DNA of 64,000 nucleotides from Shinisaurus crocodilurus (GCA_021292165.1 CM037880.1:27178232-27242231), one strand, 5' to 3'. Numbered from the stretch's first letter, positions 25,101 through 35,508 are shown. The notes: generated by a model from the letters alone, not told the origin. Numbers and translations are program-made.

Positions 25101-25320
25101 GCCCTTGGTAGTGAAAGCAAAGAAATGCAGTGGGCACAACTCCTGCATGAGACAAAACAGCTTCATGTGAAACTGGTCTTGTGAACTAGTCAACCACAGC
25201 CTGAACATGAGACATTAGTTCAAAGGTCTCCTGATTTTTTTCATATCTTTTAATAACATTTCCTAAGTGTCAAAGTACAAAACCTGAATACTGTATTTAA
25301 TATGCACATTAATATGGTTT
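22184..25320. other. Intergenic, mostly unassigned
   Basis: No gene was recognised. A fold-back lies at about 22479-22550 (TATTTGCATTGGA and its complement). A fragment of the CCAATGGGACTTAC fold-back repeat lies at 23805-23865. An L2-type or SINE 3' tail lies near 24980-25015 (GGTGGTACAGGAATGTAACA). The frames at 23617 and 24140 lack known motifs. Confidence 0.4.
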
Positions 25321-25328
25321 GTCTAGAC

Positions 25329-25458
25329 CAGCCTGTCCTGATCTCATGTCCTCTAGATGTTTGGACTACAGCTCCCAACAGTCCCAGTCAGCATGGCCCA
25401 TGGTCAGGGATGATGGGAGTTGTAGTACCAAACATCGGCAGGGTGTTGGGCTCGGGAA
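25329..25458. mobile_element. Fold-back hAT MITE, diverged copy
   Basis: Starts CAGCCTGTCCTGATCTC and has the paired ACTACAGCTCCCA and TGGGAGTTGTAGT arms. Flanks GTCTAGAC and GTCTAGTA are similar but not identical. Confidence 0.75.
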
Positions 25459-25849
25459 GTCTAGTATAGACAATTACAATGTTGCATTACACTGATGTTT
25501 GACACTTGATGAAATTGATTGCCTCATCTATTTATGCAGTGAAATGAAGAGGTAGAATGAGTTGCACATATCAGACTTCAGGCAGGAGATACCATTTTTA
25601 AATGCTCAACTAATATTAAAAACAAACATCAGCCCACTCTCCCACATACACACACACACAAGTAGTAAATTCAGGGAGAAATGTTTCCTCCTGGTATTCT
25701 CCCTGCTATGCTTAGATTCTACTAGCAGGGATGCAGGAGCATTAAAAAAATGTGTTGTCAAATGCACACACCCAGGGCCGAATTAAGATAGGGGCTATTG
25801 GAGCTGCAGCTCCAGGCCCCTACCCCAAAATAGGCCCACAATGCCTGGA

Positions 25850-26560
25850 CCCACGGCGCGGAGAGCCGCAGAGAGAGCCACACGCGCGCAGTCCTCGGCA
25901 TCTGCGCCTCCACGGCTGCTCTATTCCGTAAATGGCTGTTCAGGCAGGAGCGAGACAGCCCGGCTCGGGGGGGGGGGCGTCAAGAGCGGACCTTTGGGCA
26001 AGCCGGAAGCCGGAAGCGGCGGGGCCCGGAGCGGGTGACGTGTGAGAGCGCGCGCTGATGGGACGAGCGGCCGCCATGGAAGGCAGGCGGCTGCCTAGGG
26101 CGCGTGGCGGAAGAGGCTCCTTCCTTGCCACCAGCGCGCTCCTGCCCCGCCTGCCGCCTCCGCCGCGCCTTCCCGCCCGCTGCCGCCGCGCCTCCCCCCG
26201 CTGCCGCCGCTGCACCTCCCCCCCCCGTGCGCGTGCCCGCCCGCCAGCCAGCCACCTACCTTCACGTCGCTTCCGGTCCCGGAGCCCCGCCGGCGTTGTT
26301 TTGGCGGGAGGAACCAGGGCAACAGGGCTTAAACAGCCCTGTTGCCCTGGTTTCCCCGGCAAAAAAAAAAAAGCGCGGGGGTCCCGTTGCGTCACTTTCT
26401 CCTCGGAGGAGGAGGCGGCAGCAGCAAGCAGCAGCCAGCAGCCAGCAGCCAGCAGCGGGGTAGGTAGGTGGTGGTGGTGGCGGCGGCGCGGGGGGGGGGT
26501 TGCAGAGCAGGGCTGCTTTGCTCTGGAGCCCCCCCACTGCACGAGAGGGGGGGCGCTAAA
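25850..26560. other. GC-rich, CpG-dense block within the hAT element
   Basis: Dense CGG/CCG and CpG sequence, unlike the AT-rich surroundings. The long open frames on both strands (for example 26058-26621) are low-complexity Ala/Pro/Arg translations expected of GC-rich DNA, with no domain. It looks like a CpG island, but its limits are those of the transposon interior, so it is not offered as a host promoter. Confidence 0.6.
26296..26380. repeat. GC-rich palindrome shared with 52850-53010
   Basis: GAACCAGGGCAACAGGGCTT is followed by AAACAGCCCTGTTGCCCTGG, an inverted repeat centred near 26330. It is flanked by TTTTGGCGGG on one side and CCGGCAAAAA...GCGCGGGG on the other. The same arrangement occurs in the hAT element at 52656-53949. 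Confidence 0.8.
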
Positions 26561-26636
26561 TATAATTTGGCCTAGGGCGCCAAACAGCCCTGCACCAGTC
26601 CTGAGCTTGGGACAACGGTAATATTACTGTTAATAC

Positions 26637-26771
26637 CAGTGTTCTCCAACCTTGGGTCCCCAGATGTTTTTGGCCTACAACTCCAAGCATGCCCCAGCCA
26701 GCACAGCTGGCTGTGGAATGCTGGGAGTTGTAGGCCAAAAACATCTGGGGACCCAAGGTTGGAGAACACTG
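26637..26771. mobile_element. Fold-back hAT MITE inside the 3.8-kb hAT element
   Basis: Ends CAGTGTTCTCCAACCTTGGG and its complement ending GAACACTG. 135 bp, very close to the 17461 copy. No clear target duplication. Confidence 0.85.
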
Positions 26772-26784
26772 AGTCATATCCATA

Positions 26785-26846
26785 ACCTTGTAATCCTTAC
26801 ATCAACCCTGTAAGGCAGGTCAATAGCATTCTCTCCATACAGCACG
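26785..26846 (-). repeat. tRNA-SINE body fragment
   Basis: TAATCCTTACATCAACCCTG followed by TAAGGCAGGT resembles the TCCTCACAACAACCCTGTGAGG part of the SINE. It is short and uncertain. Confidence 0.4.
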
Positions 26847-26913
26847 TGGGGGGGGGGCAGCTGAGTAAGAGCTCGGTTCATGTACATTGTTGTCTAACAG
26901 TCTGTATAATTCC

Positions 26914-27045
26914 CGAAGGGGTGGGCTGTGTTAGTCTATTGCAGCAAGAACAACAAGAGAGTCTTGTGGTACCCTAAAGACCAACACATTGATTCTGACA
27001 TAAGCTTTCACGGACACTGCCCACTTCCATCAGATACATACTCTC
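26914..27045 (+). repeat. Interspersed repeat, class unassigned (copy 1)
   Basis: GTCTTGTGGTACCCTAAAGA, then CATAAGCTTTCACGGACACT and CCCACTTCCATCAGATACAT. A second copy lies at 45503-45600 just before PTCHD3 exon 4. The GTCTTGTGGCACCTTAAAGA...CACTTCATCAGATGCAT pattern is familiar from many reptile genomes. I do not assign a class. Confidence 0.65.
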
Positions 27046-27456
27046 CATACTTGTCTGTTATGGAGAAGGTGGCTTTGGTGCTGGGATCATGTGCTGGTTT
27101 CTGATCCTCTGTCCAACAACAAACGTTTCCCTGTGGTACGAGATATTGAGGAGTAGCAATCCCTTGGCCATCAAAAAGTTCCGCCACTGGCAAAAGCAGA
27201 GGAGTGATAGCTTTAGTTGCAGCAGTCAGTCAACCTAATGAAACTTGAGTATGCTCAAAGGCAGCGGCACCTGTTGATGTCCTGTTGCTCTTTTCTGATT
27301 CTTAGATCAGTCTCTTCGCTGCTATGCTGCACCAGCAAAGAAGGATGTTGTTTTAACTCGGCAGTTTCTTTCTTGCCATGATGCTCCCACAGAGCCCTTT
27401 GGGTGGTAGCTTACATTTTAACATAATACAGCAATGAAACACTCATCATTCTAGAT

Positions 27457-27592
27457 CAGGGCTCTCCAGCCTTGGGTCCCCAGATGTTGCTGGCCTACAG
27501 CTCCCAGCATACCCAGCTAGCATGGCTAATGGCAAGGGATTCTGGGAGCTGTAGTCTGGCAACATCTGGGGACTCGAGGTTGGGGAGCCCTG
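27457..27592. mobile_element. Fold-back hAT MITE with perfect 8-bp target duplication
   Basis: 136 bp, CAGGGCTCTCCAGCCTTGGG to GGTTGGGGAGCCCTG. TTCTAGAT flanks it at 27449-27456 and 27593-27600. Confidence 0.92.
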
Positions 27593-27880
27593 TTCTAGAT
27601 TAACCATTAAGATCCACAGAGAGCTGGTGAAACCAGACTTCTCATTATGACCAACTGAAAATCACAAAGTAGTGTGCAAACTTCAGCAGAATTCTTTTTC
27701 AGTATGAATGTTAAGCAAAAACAAAAACAAAATGAAGGGCATATAGGGGGGGACGAGAAAAAAATATATATTATTGAGTGTGATGGAAAATCCTGTCTGC
27801 AATTTGTAATGGCCTTAAAATGAAAGAGGCATTTTGTGGATATATAGTGCACCCATTTGCATGCTTTACTTTGAAATAAA

Positions 27881-28885
27881 AGGTGAGGCAGTGGCTGTTC
27901 TGAATCACTGCCTGGGCACGGTAATGGACTGGATGAGGGCTAATAAACTGAGACTCAATGGAGGTACTGTTAGCGGGTGGTTTGTCTGCCCGGCTAAGTG
28001 ATATTCAACCAGTTCTGGATGGGGTTGCACTCCCCCTGAAGGATCAGGTTCGTAGTTTGGGGGTGCTCCAGGATCCACAACTGTCACTCGAGGCACAGGT
28101 GAACTCGGTGGCACGGAGCACCTTTTATCAGCTTAGGCTGATATACCAACTATGTCCTTATCTGGACAGAGATAGCCTAGCTACAGTTATCCATGCTCTG
28201 GTAACCTCTTGTTTGGATTACTGCAATGTGTTATACGTGGGGCTGCCTTTGAAAATGGTCTGGAAACTTCAGCTGGTCCAGAATAGGGCAGCGAGATTGT
28301 TAACGGGGACTGGCCAACGAGAACATATTATGCCAGTGCTTTCTCATCTGCACTGGCTGCCAGTCTGTTTCCAGGCCCGATTCAAAGTGCTGGTACTAAC
28401 ATTCAAAGCCCTAAACGGCTTGGGGCCAGGGTATCTGAAGGATTGTTTCCTCCCATATGTACTTGCCCAGACACTAAGATCTGCATCAGCAGTCCTTCTC
28501 CGAGAGCCCCTGTCTAAGGAAATGAGGCAGGTCGCTACCAGGAGGAGGGCCTTTTCTGCTGTGGCACCCCGGTTATGGAATGAGCTCCCCAAAGAGGTTT
28601 GCCTGGCGCCTACTTTGTATTCTTTCCAGCGCCAGGTGAAGACCTTTCTATTCTCCCAGGCATTTAAATCATTTTAATCATCTTAATCATTTTAATTTTG
28701 TAGTTGTTTTTAACTCTGTTATTGTAACTGTTGCTGCTAGCTTTGTTGTTTGTTTTAATCTGTGGTTTTAAATTTTATATTTATTTTATATTGTATTTTA
28801 TGGTTTTAACTGTTGTAAACCGCCCAGAGAGCTTCGGCTATTGGGTGGTATAAAAATGTATTAAATAAATAAATATAAATAAATA
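27881..28885 (+). mobile_element. L2 LINE, 5'-truncated, with open C-terminal frame
   Basis: One open frame (27958-28677, about 240 codons) encodes the L2 C-terminal region: VRSLGVLQDPQLSLEAQVN, FYQLRLIYQL, TSCLDYCNVLYVGLP, QNRAARLLTG, HWLPVCFQARFKVLVLTFKA and AVAPRLWNELP. The 3' UTR ends with a GGCTATTGGGTGGTATAAAA-type sequence and (AAAT)n. The RT catalytic region is missing because of 5' truncation. It provides the uninterrupted reference for the L2 copy disrupted at 14.85 kb. Confidence 0.9.
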
Positions 28886-28890
28886 AATAA

Positions 28891-28951
28891 GCCCAACTGT
28901 ATCCATTGGGGCTTATTCCGAAATAAGTGTTCATAGGATTGCAACCTTTAT
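28891..28951. repeat. Fold-back repeat fragment (AATGGG...ACTTAC family)
   Basis: CCATTGGGGCTTATTCCGAA then AAGTGTTCATAGGATTGCAA. It shares the AAGTG(T)NCATAGGATTGCA end seen at 40.7 kb. Confidence 0.45.
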
Positions 28952-29181
28952 TAGGTTAGACTACAACCCTATTCAGAAGTCCCTCACCCATGCATTGCAC
29001 TGGCCCTGCCCCCAACATCCCATTCCCTACGTGGTTTTGCCTCTCCTGACCTGTGTGTATTTGGTGAAGGTCTGGAGCATTCTGCTGAATGTGTGTAGGG
29101 TCCTGTTTAAACCTTCACAGAATGTGTTAAAGTTAAAGGGGCAGAGCTTGCTGGGGGCAGAGACATTAAAGGCAGGTCTGG

Positions 29182-29303
29182 CTCATAGATTCATAGATCA
29201 TAGAGTTGGAAGGAGCCTACAAGGCTATCGAGTCCAACCCCCTGCTCAATGCAGGAAACTAGAGGAGGGGTCTCCCATCCAAGTAATAACCAGGCCTGAC
29301 CTG
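29182..29303 (-). repeat. 5S-derived SINE, 5'-truncated copy
   Basis: Minus-strand copy with TTGGATGGGAGACC (5S C-box region) followed by the CR1-like tail ending in TCTATGATCTATGAATCTATG. It lies inside the 3.8-kb hAT element. Confidence 0.8.
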
Positions 29304-29871
29304 GTTATTACCTGTTTATATGGTTTATGTTTATTTAAAAATGGTTGTTGTGAATGTTCTATTTATAACGGTTTTATTGAGTTAACAAGCTTATTGTTTA
29401 CAAAAAAAAGAAATATTTTCAATATGTTTCTGTTTTGGCACTTTAATGGTAATTAAAATATTTAATTTGTTTTAATATAAAATTGCGTCTTCATTTTATT
29501 TATTTCCATAAAAAGGCCCACCAAAATCCTCAGCACCAGGCCCATAATGCTCTTAATCCGGCCCTGCACACACCCCACCTCCGTTTCAGAACTGGTAGAA
29601 TGAGCCTGCACTAGGAGGTTCCGTTCCAGTCTCAGAAAGGCAGGGTTCCATTATAAGGGTCCAGAAACCGCGCATCAGCCTAGTCACATACACAACACCT
29701 TCTTGCTTTCAATTTTGTTGCATCTCTCTGCTTAATCTTCTGCATACTGCCATTCCCCATATTGCTTGCTGAAAGTTAAACATGCGCTGGGCAAGGCCCT
29801 TCCAAAGAAACAGTTTGATTGGGAAAGGCTTCTGCTTATACAGTAATGAAGCCCCGCTCCCCATCACTATT

Positions 29872-29971
29872 GGAAGGAGCCTACAAGGCTATCGAGTCCA
29901 AACCCCTGCTCAATGCAGGAAACTAGAGGAGGGGTCTCCCATCCAAGTAATAACCAGGGTTGACCCTGCTT
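29872..29971 (-). repeat. 5S-derived SINE, partial copy
   Basis: TAAGCAGGGTC, then GGTTATTACTTGGATGGGAG, then the CR1-like tail, on the minus strand. Truncated at both ends. Confidence 0.8.
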
Positions 29972-29989
29972 AAATTTTAAACTGGAACA

Positions 29990-30198
29990 AAAGGCCTCGT
30001 GTACAGCCAAAACTCCGGTATACTGCAACTATACCACAAGGTTCTATTAACCTTGTGCTTGGTTAATAGAATATATAGGCAGAGAAAGAAAAATCCCAGA
30101 AAAAAGCCACGTGTAACTGAGGCAAAGAAAACGCAAAGAAAACGGAAGCAGCAGCCTTGGAAAAGCAGCGGGGTAGGCGCCTCATGTAGAGAAGCCCT
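29990..30198 (-). mobile_element. TIR MITE (GGGCTTCTCTACATGAGGC family), truncated copy
   Basis: Ends CGCCTCATGTAGAGAAGCCC and shares the GGCAAAGAAA...CCAGAAAAAA...CACGTGTAA interior with the copy at 58560-58938. Confidence 0.6.
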
Positions 30199-30662
30199 AA
30201 ACCCACAAGAAGGGATAAAAAGTGAGCTAGAAGCCACTGACTTTTAGCAATCTTTTCTCCCAAGAATCCCCACTGAGCCACTGCAGTCTTGTGAGCCTCT
30301 GCCTTTCTAACTCCCCCCCCCCCCCCGTTGGTACTGGGCTCCCTGTTTGCCTACAACACGTTGGTCTCAAGCTGCACAGACTAAGGACAGATATACTCCT
30401 TTTACTAATCCCGAACTTCTTCCCAGGTGATCCAGTAGCCAGCTGGAACTCTTCCCCTCCCCCTTTCTCTTCCTAATATAGTCCAGGTTTTCCTATCATT
30501 CAACCATGTATTTGCTGGTGCCAGGGAGATTTTGGCTGCTTAAAGCCTCCCACCACACACATCCATGCCTGGGAGAGGGCCTGCATTCTTGAACACCAAA
30601 ATATTGAGGGACCTACTGTCCCTTCTAGAGGCTGTTTGAGAATGAGTGGCATGGTCAAGCTC

Positions 30663-30707
30663 AAGCATCCTTTTTTTCTTTAAAAAAGAAAAAAAAAAGG
30701 ATGCTTG
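30663..30707. repeat. Short perfect palindrome
   Basis: AAGCATCCTTTTTTTCTTT faces AAAGAAAAAAAAAAGGATGCTT, about 20-base arms with a two- to six-base centre. Confidence 0.8.
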
Positions 30708-31003
30708 ACTTCTTTTCTCACTGCAACCTATTCCATCACCCATATCCTGGAACATCTCCCCCTTTTGCCCCCACGTCACTCCCCTTCTTGCAGCGATCTT
30801 TGACCTATTTGCACTCTAAAACATGCTCTGAACTCCTTATCCATATGGCCTCAAGAACCCACTGATTTACCAGTTCACCACCCCCAAACCCTCCAACTGG
30901 ATTCCACTCATGGCCCATCTCGCTTGTGCCTTCTTCTCTTCCATATTAGGCTGTACACCTGATTGCCAGGAAAATCACACCACGCAGGTTCATTTCTCTA
31001 GAC

Positions 31004-31102
31004 CAGCCTTCCCCAACCTTGCTCCCTCCAGTTGGGTTGGACTACAGCTCCCATCATCCCCACTGACCAACACATCTGGAGAGAGCCAGGTTGGGGAAGC
31101 TG
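31004..31102. mobile_element. Fold-back hAT MITE, short copy
   Basis: CAGCCTTCCCCAACCTTG to CAGGTTGGGGAAGCTG. Flanks CTCTAGAC and GTCTAAAC agree at six of eight bases. Confidence 0.8.
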
Positions 31103-31126
31103 GTCTAAACTTCCCAAGCCATTTCA

Positions 31127-31288
31127 TAGATAGAGTTGGAAGGAGCCTACAAGGCGATCGAGTCCAACCCCCTGCTCAATGCAGGAAACTAGAGGAGGGG
31201 TCTCCCATCCAAGTCATAACCAGGCCTGACCCTGCTTAGCTTTCCATGCTCAGACAAGCTGAGCCAGCGTAAGCCACAGGCCTGTCTT
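31127..31288 (-). repeat. 5S-derived SINE, full-length copy
   Basis: On the minus strand it starts ACAGGCCTGTGGCTTACG, continues CTTGTCTGAGCATGG and AAGCTAAGCAGGGTCAGGCC (5S A-box and intermediate element region) and then TTGGATGGGAGACCC (C-box). It ends in the CR1-like tail with CATTGAGCAGGGGGTTGGAC and TCTATCTATGAAA. Confidence 0.88.
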
Positions 31289-31721
31289 ATTTTTTAACTG
31301 TACTTGCTGCAAGTTGCAACCATTAATATCAATGGTATTTTCAACCCTGTAATATCATTTTTCATGTAAACACTTTAAATAAATTGTTTAACATTATATG
31401 TTTCAATTATAATAAACCATTCTTCTTCTTTTGAAAATCCTCATCTCTGGCTCCTTGATTTTGCTAAATAAGGTACCTAGTCTTTGTGGTGGTCATTGAC
31501 TCAAAGTCTAAAATATCCTTGATACATGTTTGGGTTAAACATATGAGTGCACATATACATTTCAACCAGCACGTGTGATGCCAAATATAATTCCCCACCT
31601 GCAGTCTGGAGTTATACAGCCCATTCTACCTTCTCATTCTGCTGCATATGTGTTTATAGACATGCCGTGATTTTAACAGGTTTCAAACATCAGTAGAATG
31701 CCACACTGTAATTGCCTAGAG

Positions 31722-31856
31722 CAGCCTTCTCCAACCTGCTACTCGACAGATGTGTTGGACTACAACTCCCATAACCCCCAACCTAGGTATAATGGTTGAG
31801 GGATTATGGAAGTTGTAGTCCAATGCATCTGGCAGGCACAAGGTTGGAGAAGGCTG
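31722..31856. mobile_element. Fold-back hAT MITE
   Basis: 135 bp, CAGCCTTCTCCAACCTGC to GGTTGGAGAAGGCTG. Flanks GCCTAGAG and CTCTAGAG agree at six of eight bases. Confidence 0.85.
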
Positions 31857-33020
31857 CTCTAGAGTATCACATTTTTGTACTCAGACACTTGTGAGATCTT
31901 CCTGCAATCTTACATTTGACAGTTCTTTGATCCGTTTCCCACTAGTTATCAGCAGAGGTACCATGAGGATACTTATGGCTTTAGTTTATAGGGAACATTT
32001 TCTTGGAATACAGAAATTATCATGCATCATCACAGTGTGTCAACAAAACTTAGAAGTGAAATACCAAAAGTTTCAAGAAACTGGCTGGAGCATTATGGGT
32101 AGCTGAACCAGGATTTCCTTTTTACGGTAGTTTTTCAGAACTGGAAAGATGAAAATTATAAAGTTAGGAGTGTTGGTGTGGATTAGAGCTGTGCTAAGTG
32201 ATGTCCCTGCAATGTGACACATTTTTGTCCTTCCTTTTCTCTTTGTTAATTAATAACACTTTGTAGAAAAATGAAAGTTTAAAGCCTGACTGAAGAAACC
32301 AAACAACCTTGACAGTCCTGAATAACACACATTTTTAAGCTGAGTGTTTGGTGCCATCCTGTGGTCAGTTTAGTTTTATTTATCTGACTGAGCGCCAGAA
32401 TTCATAGATTTCATATATTTCATAGATTATAGAGTTGCAAGGAGCCTACAAGGCTATCGAGTCCAACTAAACACATTCCATAGGAGTAAATTCCACTGAA
32501 ATCAAGGGGACATGTATAGGATCAGGGTGCAAGTATCACTTCTCAAAAGTCAGAGACTGAACTACCAGTCATTATAGATATATATATATAGTATACAAAT
32601 GAAAACAAATAGGGCTGTGTTCATGTCTTTCAAGAACCATCTTTGACAAATACACAATTTTGATTCTGAACATATTAAAAATTAATGCTGATTGCACATT
32701 AAATGAACTAATCTGATGCCATACATTACAAATTGGCCACCATAAATTATGGAGGTTGCCACCATGTACCATAAGAAGCATGCTTGGGTGTCAAACCAAC
32801 ATCCCAATCCAGTATGGAGTTCCAATTTGTGGGTTTGACTCAATGTTAAGCAGCCATCACAAGAGCCTGTCTTTTTACATCCAGTTGAGGCTAAAGATCC
32901 AGTAATACGGGACAATGCTAGAACACACCTGAACCTATGGACAATCTGATCAACGTCTTTTCTCGCTAGATGAGGAGAGCTTGCCACCCAGGGAACGTGT
33001 GCATTTTTTAAAATATGAAA
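31857..33020. other. Intergenic, mostly unassigned
   Basis: A CR1-type/5S-SINE tail fragment lies at 32401-32467 (minus strand), a (TA)n run at 32577-32590, and a fold-back repeat fragment at about 32475-32535 (CCACTGAAATCAAGGGGACA). No gene was recognised. Confidence 0.45.
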
Positions 33021-33922
33021 GCCAATAACTAATTACTGGAATTACTGCGATAAAAGGTTTTATTGGGACTCTTGCCTTGACTCCAGGAAGCCAGGTTCCA
33101 ACACAGTGAGGAACCCAGAGTTACTTATGGTAAGTTAGTGAGTAGAATCAGAGACGGTGTGGATGAGAAGAGAGGAAGAGAAGTCACTGAAAACAAGTAT
33201 GTGGCGGACTCAGTGACCTCTAGGGGGCAGGGCCTTAGGGAACCCCTGGAGACCTCACAGTGATACTGAATGGTCTCACCCTTATGCTGCCTTTACCGTT
33301 TGTATTCTTAGCAGATGTGAGAAGAAATCCAGTATGCCTGTATCATAGTTGCCACACCATCATAGGGCATACAGATAATCCTCACTTTCATTTTTACCTC
33401 CAAGTAAGCATTCAGGACCCTGATCTGGACTGGAACCACTGTGCAGGGGAGGTTTAAACCTCCCCTACCCACACGCAGTGATTCTGATCCCAATCAGGTC
33501 CCCACACACTTACTTGGAGGTAAAGAAAAAGAGAGAGTCTTGCAGACGTCGTATTGGACGTAGTGTGTAGTTTGGCCCCAGAAGCTTCTCTTGCTTCTCT
33601 ATATAGCTTTAGTCTGTGGGGTTAAACGACACACTACGCTGAATACATCAAGTGCATATGATTCTCACTTTCTTTTTTTATAGCAGTAATTCCAGTAATC
33701 AGTTATTGGCCTTCACAGGCGCAATAAAGGTCCATAGAAACAGACTACAGCAAAGTCCCAGGCGAAAGTCATTTCAGGAACATCATAACAACAGAGAGGC
33801 AATCTCAGAGTGCAGCTCACAGAAAAAAATCGTGGATCTTTATTGCATCTGTAAAGGCCAATAACTAATTACTGCAATAAAAGGCTTTATTGGGACTCTT
33901 GCCTTGACTCTGGGAAGTCATT
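33021..33922. repeat. Composite unit bounded by direct repeats with internal palindromes
   Basis: GCCAATAACTAATTACTG and TTTTATTGGGACTCTTGCCT occur at 33021-33093 and again at 33857-33920; the second copy lacks nine bases. An inverted copy of the first part lies at 33684-33710. Inside are two fold-backs: 33386-33530 (TTTTTACCTCCAAGTAAG with its complement) and 33550-33647 (GTAGTGTGTAGTTT with its complement). No coding region. Confidence 0.65.
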
Positions 33923-34092
33923 TTCTCATAGGAAAGTTGCTCCAGCCCCGTGATCATTTTGGTGGTCCTTGTCTGCACTTTTGCCAACTCTACAATATCT
34001 TTTGTTTCCCGGGAGTCCTTGTGCCTGGGATCCTGCTGGTTGCTTTAGACAACCAGAGGGAGGGATAGCTTGCTGCCACCATTATCACTGTC

Positions 34093-34510
34093 CCACCACA
34101 AGATATGTTTGGGAGAGGGGAAGGGAAGGGAAGGAGTGGGGTGGAAGGGCTGTTAGTGTGTCAACAACTGCAGATCTTAAAGGGTCTGGGCTATGCTCTC
34201 CTCATACTGGAGGTAAGGCTTCTTGAACTGGGGGAGTTCACATTCCAAGCTCCCTCAGTTCAAACTTTGCCCCATCAATTATGGAAACAGGACAATAAAT
34301 ATATGATTTGGCAAAAGGGAATGTTCGACAAGCTTAATAGCACTGAACCTGGACTCTTATGTTCTTAACCAGGCTAAATGTCATCAGGGCAGAATAATTC
34401 CACGTGAAGCTGACCCTACCATGGCCTTCAAAGGATATGACACTATTCATTATTTAATTATGTTTATTTGGTTCAGTTTTTGTGTTACCTTTCCTTCTCA
34501 GAAAGGAGGA
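34093..34510. other. Intergenic, no feature recognised
   Basis: Short open frames only, with a GGGAAGG-rich tract at 34110-34140. Confidence 0.4.
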
Positions 34511-34520
34511 TGTGTTAGAT

Positions 34521-34638
34521 CCATGTTCCCCAATCTGGTACCTTCCAATGTGTTGGACTACAACTCCCAGCATCCCTAGCCATGCTGGGAGTTGTAGTCC
34601 AACACATCTGGAGGGCATCAGGCTAGGGAAGGCTGCAC
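34521..34638. mobile_element. Fold-back hAT MITE
   Basis: Arms GTTGGACTACAACTCCCAGC and its complement around CCCTAGCCAT. Flanks TGTTAGAT and TGTTAGTG are similar. Confidence 0.75.
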
Positions 34639-34973
34639 TGTTAGTGTATCAGCACAAGGGTCACTAGATGGCACTATGGAGCAAGATTTAACTGACAGAA
34701 TGAAAATATAGCTCAGTTGCTAAAGTTCAGTTTCCCAAGGAGGATCCAGACTTTGACTCTATAGCAGTGTTGCAGTGTACTGCTCTGTGCACTGTTGCAA
34801 ATACATGTATTTGCAACAAGCAGTGGAGGCTGGCCCTATGACATTGCAGCCACCAGCCTCCACTGACAATAAAGCTGCCAATTCTGGCCTTTATTCACAA
34901 AAGATGCTTTCATGGGGAGCGGGGACTACATAATGCAAATTTTACAAATTCACTTGTTACAACCACCCAGAAT

Positions 34974-34994
34974 TTCTCTCTCTCTCTCTCTCTC
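34974..34994. repeat. (CT)n microsatellite
   Basis: Ten CT units directly abutting the (CAT)n end of the LINE that follows. Confidence 0.9.
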
Positions 34995-35508
34995 ATCATC
35001 ATCATCAGGCGATCACTCGTGACCGAGTAAGATTGTCTTCCGGGATAAAAGGAGGAAATTCTAAAGAAGATTGTGTAGACTCTAGCGATGGGTCCGTAAG
35101 TGACTGTGGAGGCCAATTCTAGATCCACACAGCTTCCCACAGTGAGGACACAGGTTACCAGATAGAAGATGGTCCTGTGAAGGATTCATTTGACGTGCTT
35201 TTCGCTTAGCACGTTTCTCCCTTTCACCTTGCATTCGGGCTTCTTCAAAGTCCATGGAACCTTTGTGAAAGGCCAACCTCCATTTAGATCGTTCATGGGC
35301 CAGAGCTTCCCAGTTTTCGATGTTTATATTGCATTTTTTTAGATTAGCCTTATGAAAATCTTTAAACCTCTTATATTGACCACCAATATTCCGCTTTCCA
35401 TCCTTGAGTTGGGAGTAAAGTAACTGCTTTGGGAGACGGCAGTCAGGCATTCGAACAACATGACCGGTCCACTGAAGTTGGCGTTGAAGGATCATTTTTC
35501 AATGCTAG
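34995..35508 (-). mobile_element. Non-LTR retrotransposon 3' end, second copy
   Basis: Nearly identical to 7546-8060 over about 510 bp, including the QLQWTGHVVRMPDCRLPKQL region and the CPHCGKLC zinc-finger-like C-terminus, in one open frame (35495-35082). It is truncated further 5' than the first copy, at CAATGCTAG. The (GAT)n tail is at its left. Confidence 0.9.

Larger units (their letters stand above)
25773..29566. mobile_element. 3.8-kb hAT-type DNA transposon with perfect 8-bp target duplication
   Basis: The left end CAGGGCCGAATTAAGATA and right end, read inward as CAGGGCCGGATTAAGAGC, are terminal inverted repeats. CACACACC flanks both sides (25765-25772 and 29567-29574). Just inside, AGGCCCACAATGC on the left pairs with GGCCCATAATGC-like sequence on the right. 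The left third (25850-26560) is very GC-rich and includes a palindrome. Two fold-back MITEs, an L2 copy and a 5S-SINE inserted later, so the original was roughly 2.4 kb. No transposase reading was recognised. Confidence 0.82.

Noticed and set aside
26058..26621. Long open frame of 187 codons in GC-rich DNA, and overlapping frames on the other strand
   Set aside because: Low-complexity Ala/Pro/Arg/Gly translation open on several frames at once, as GC-rich DNA gives. It lies inside a transposon and has no domain.
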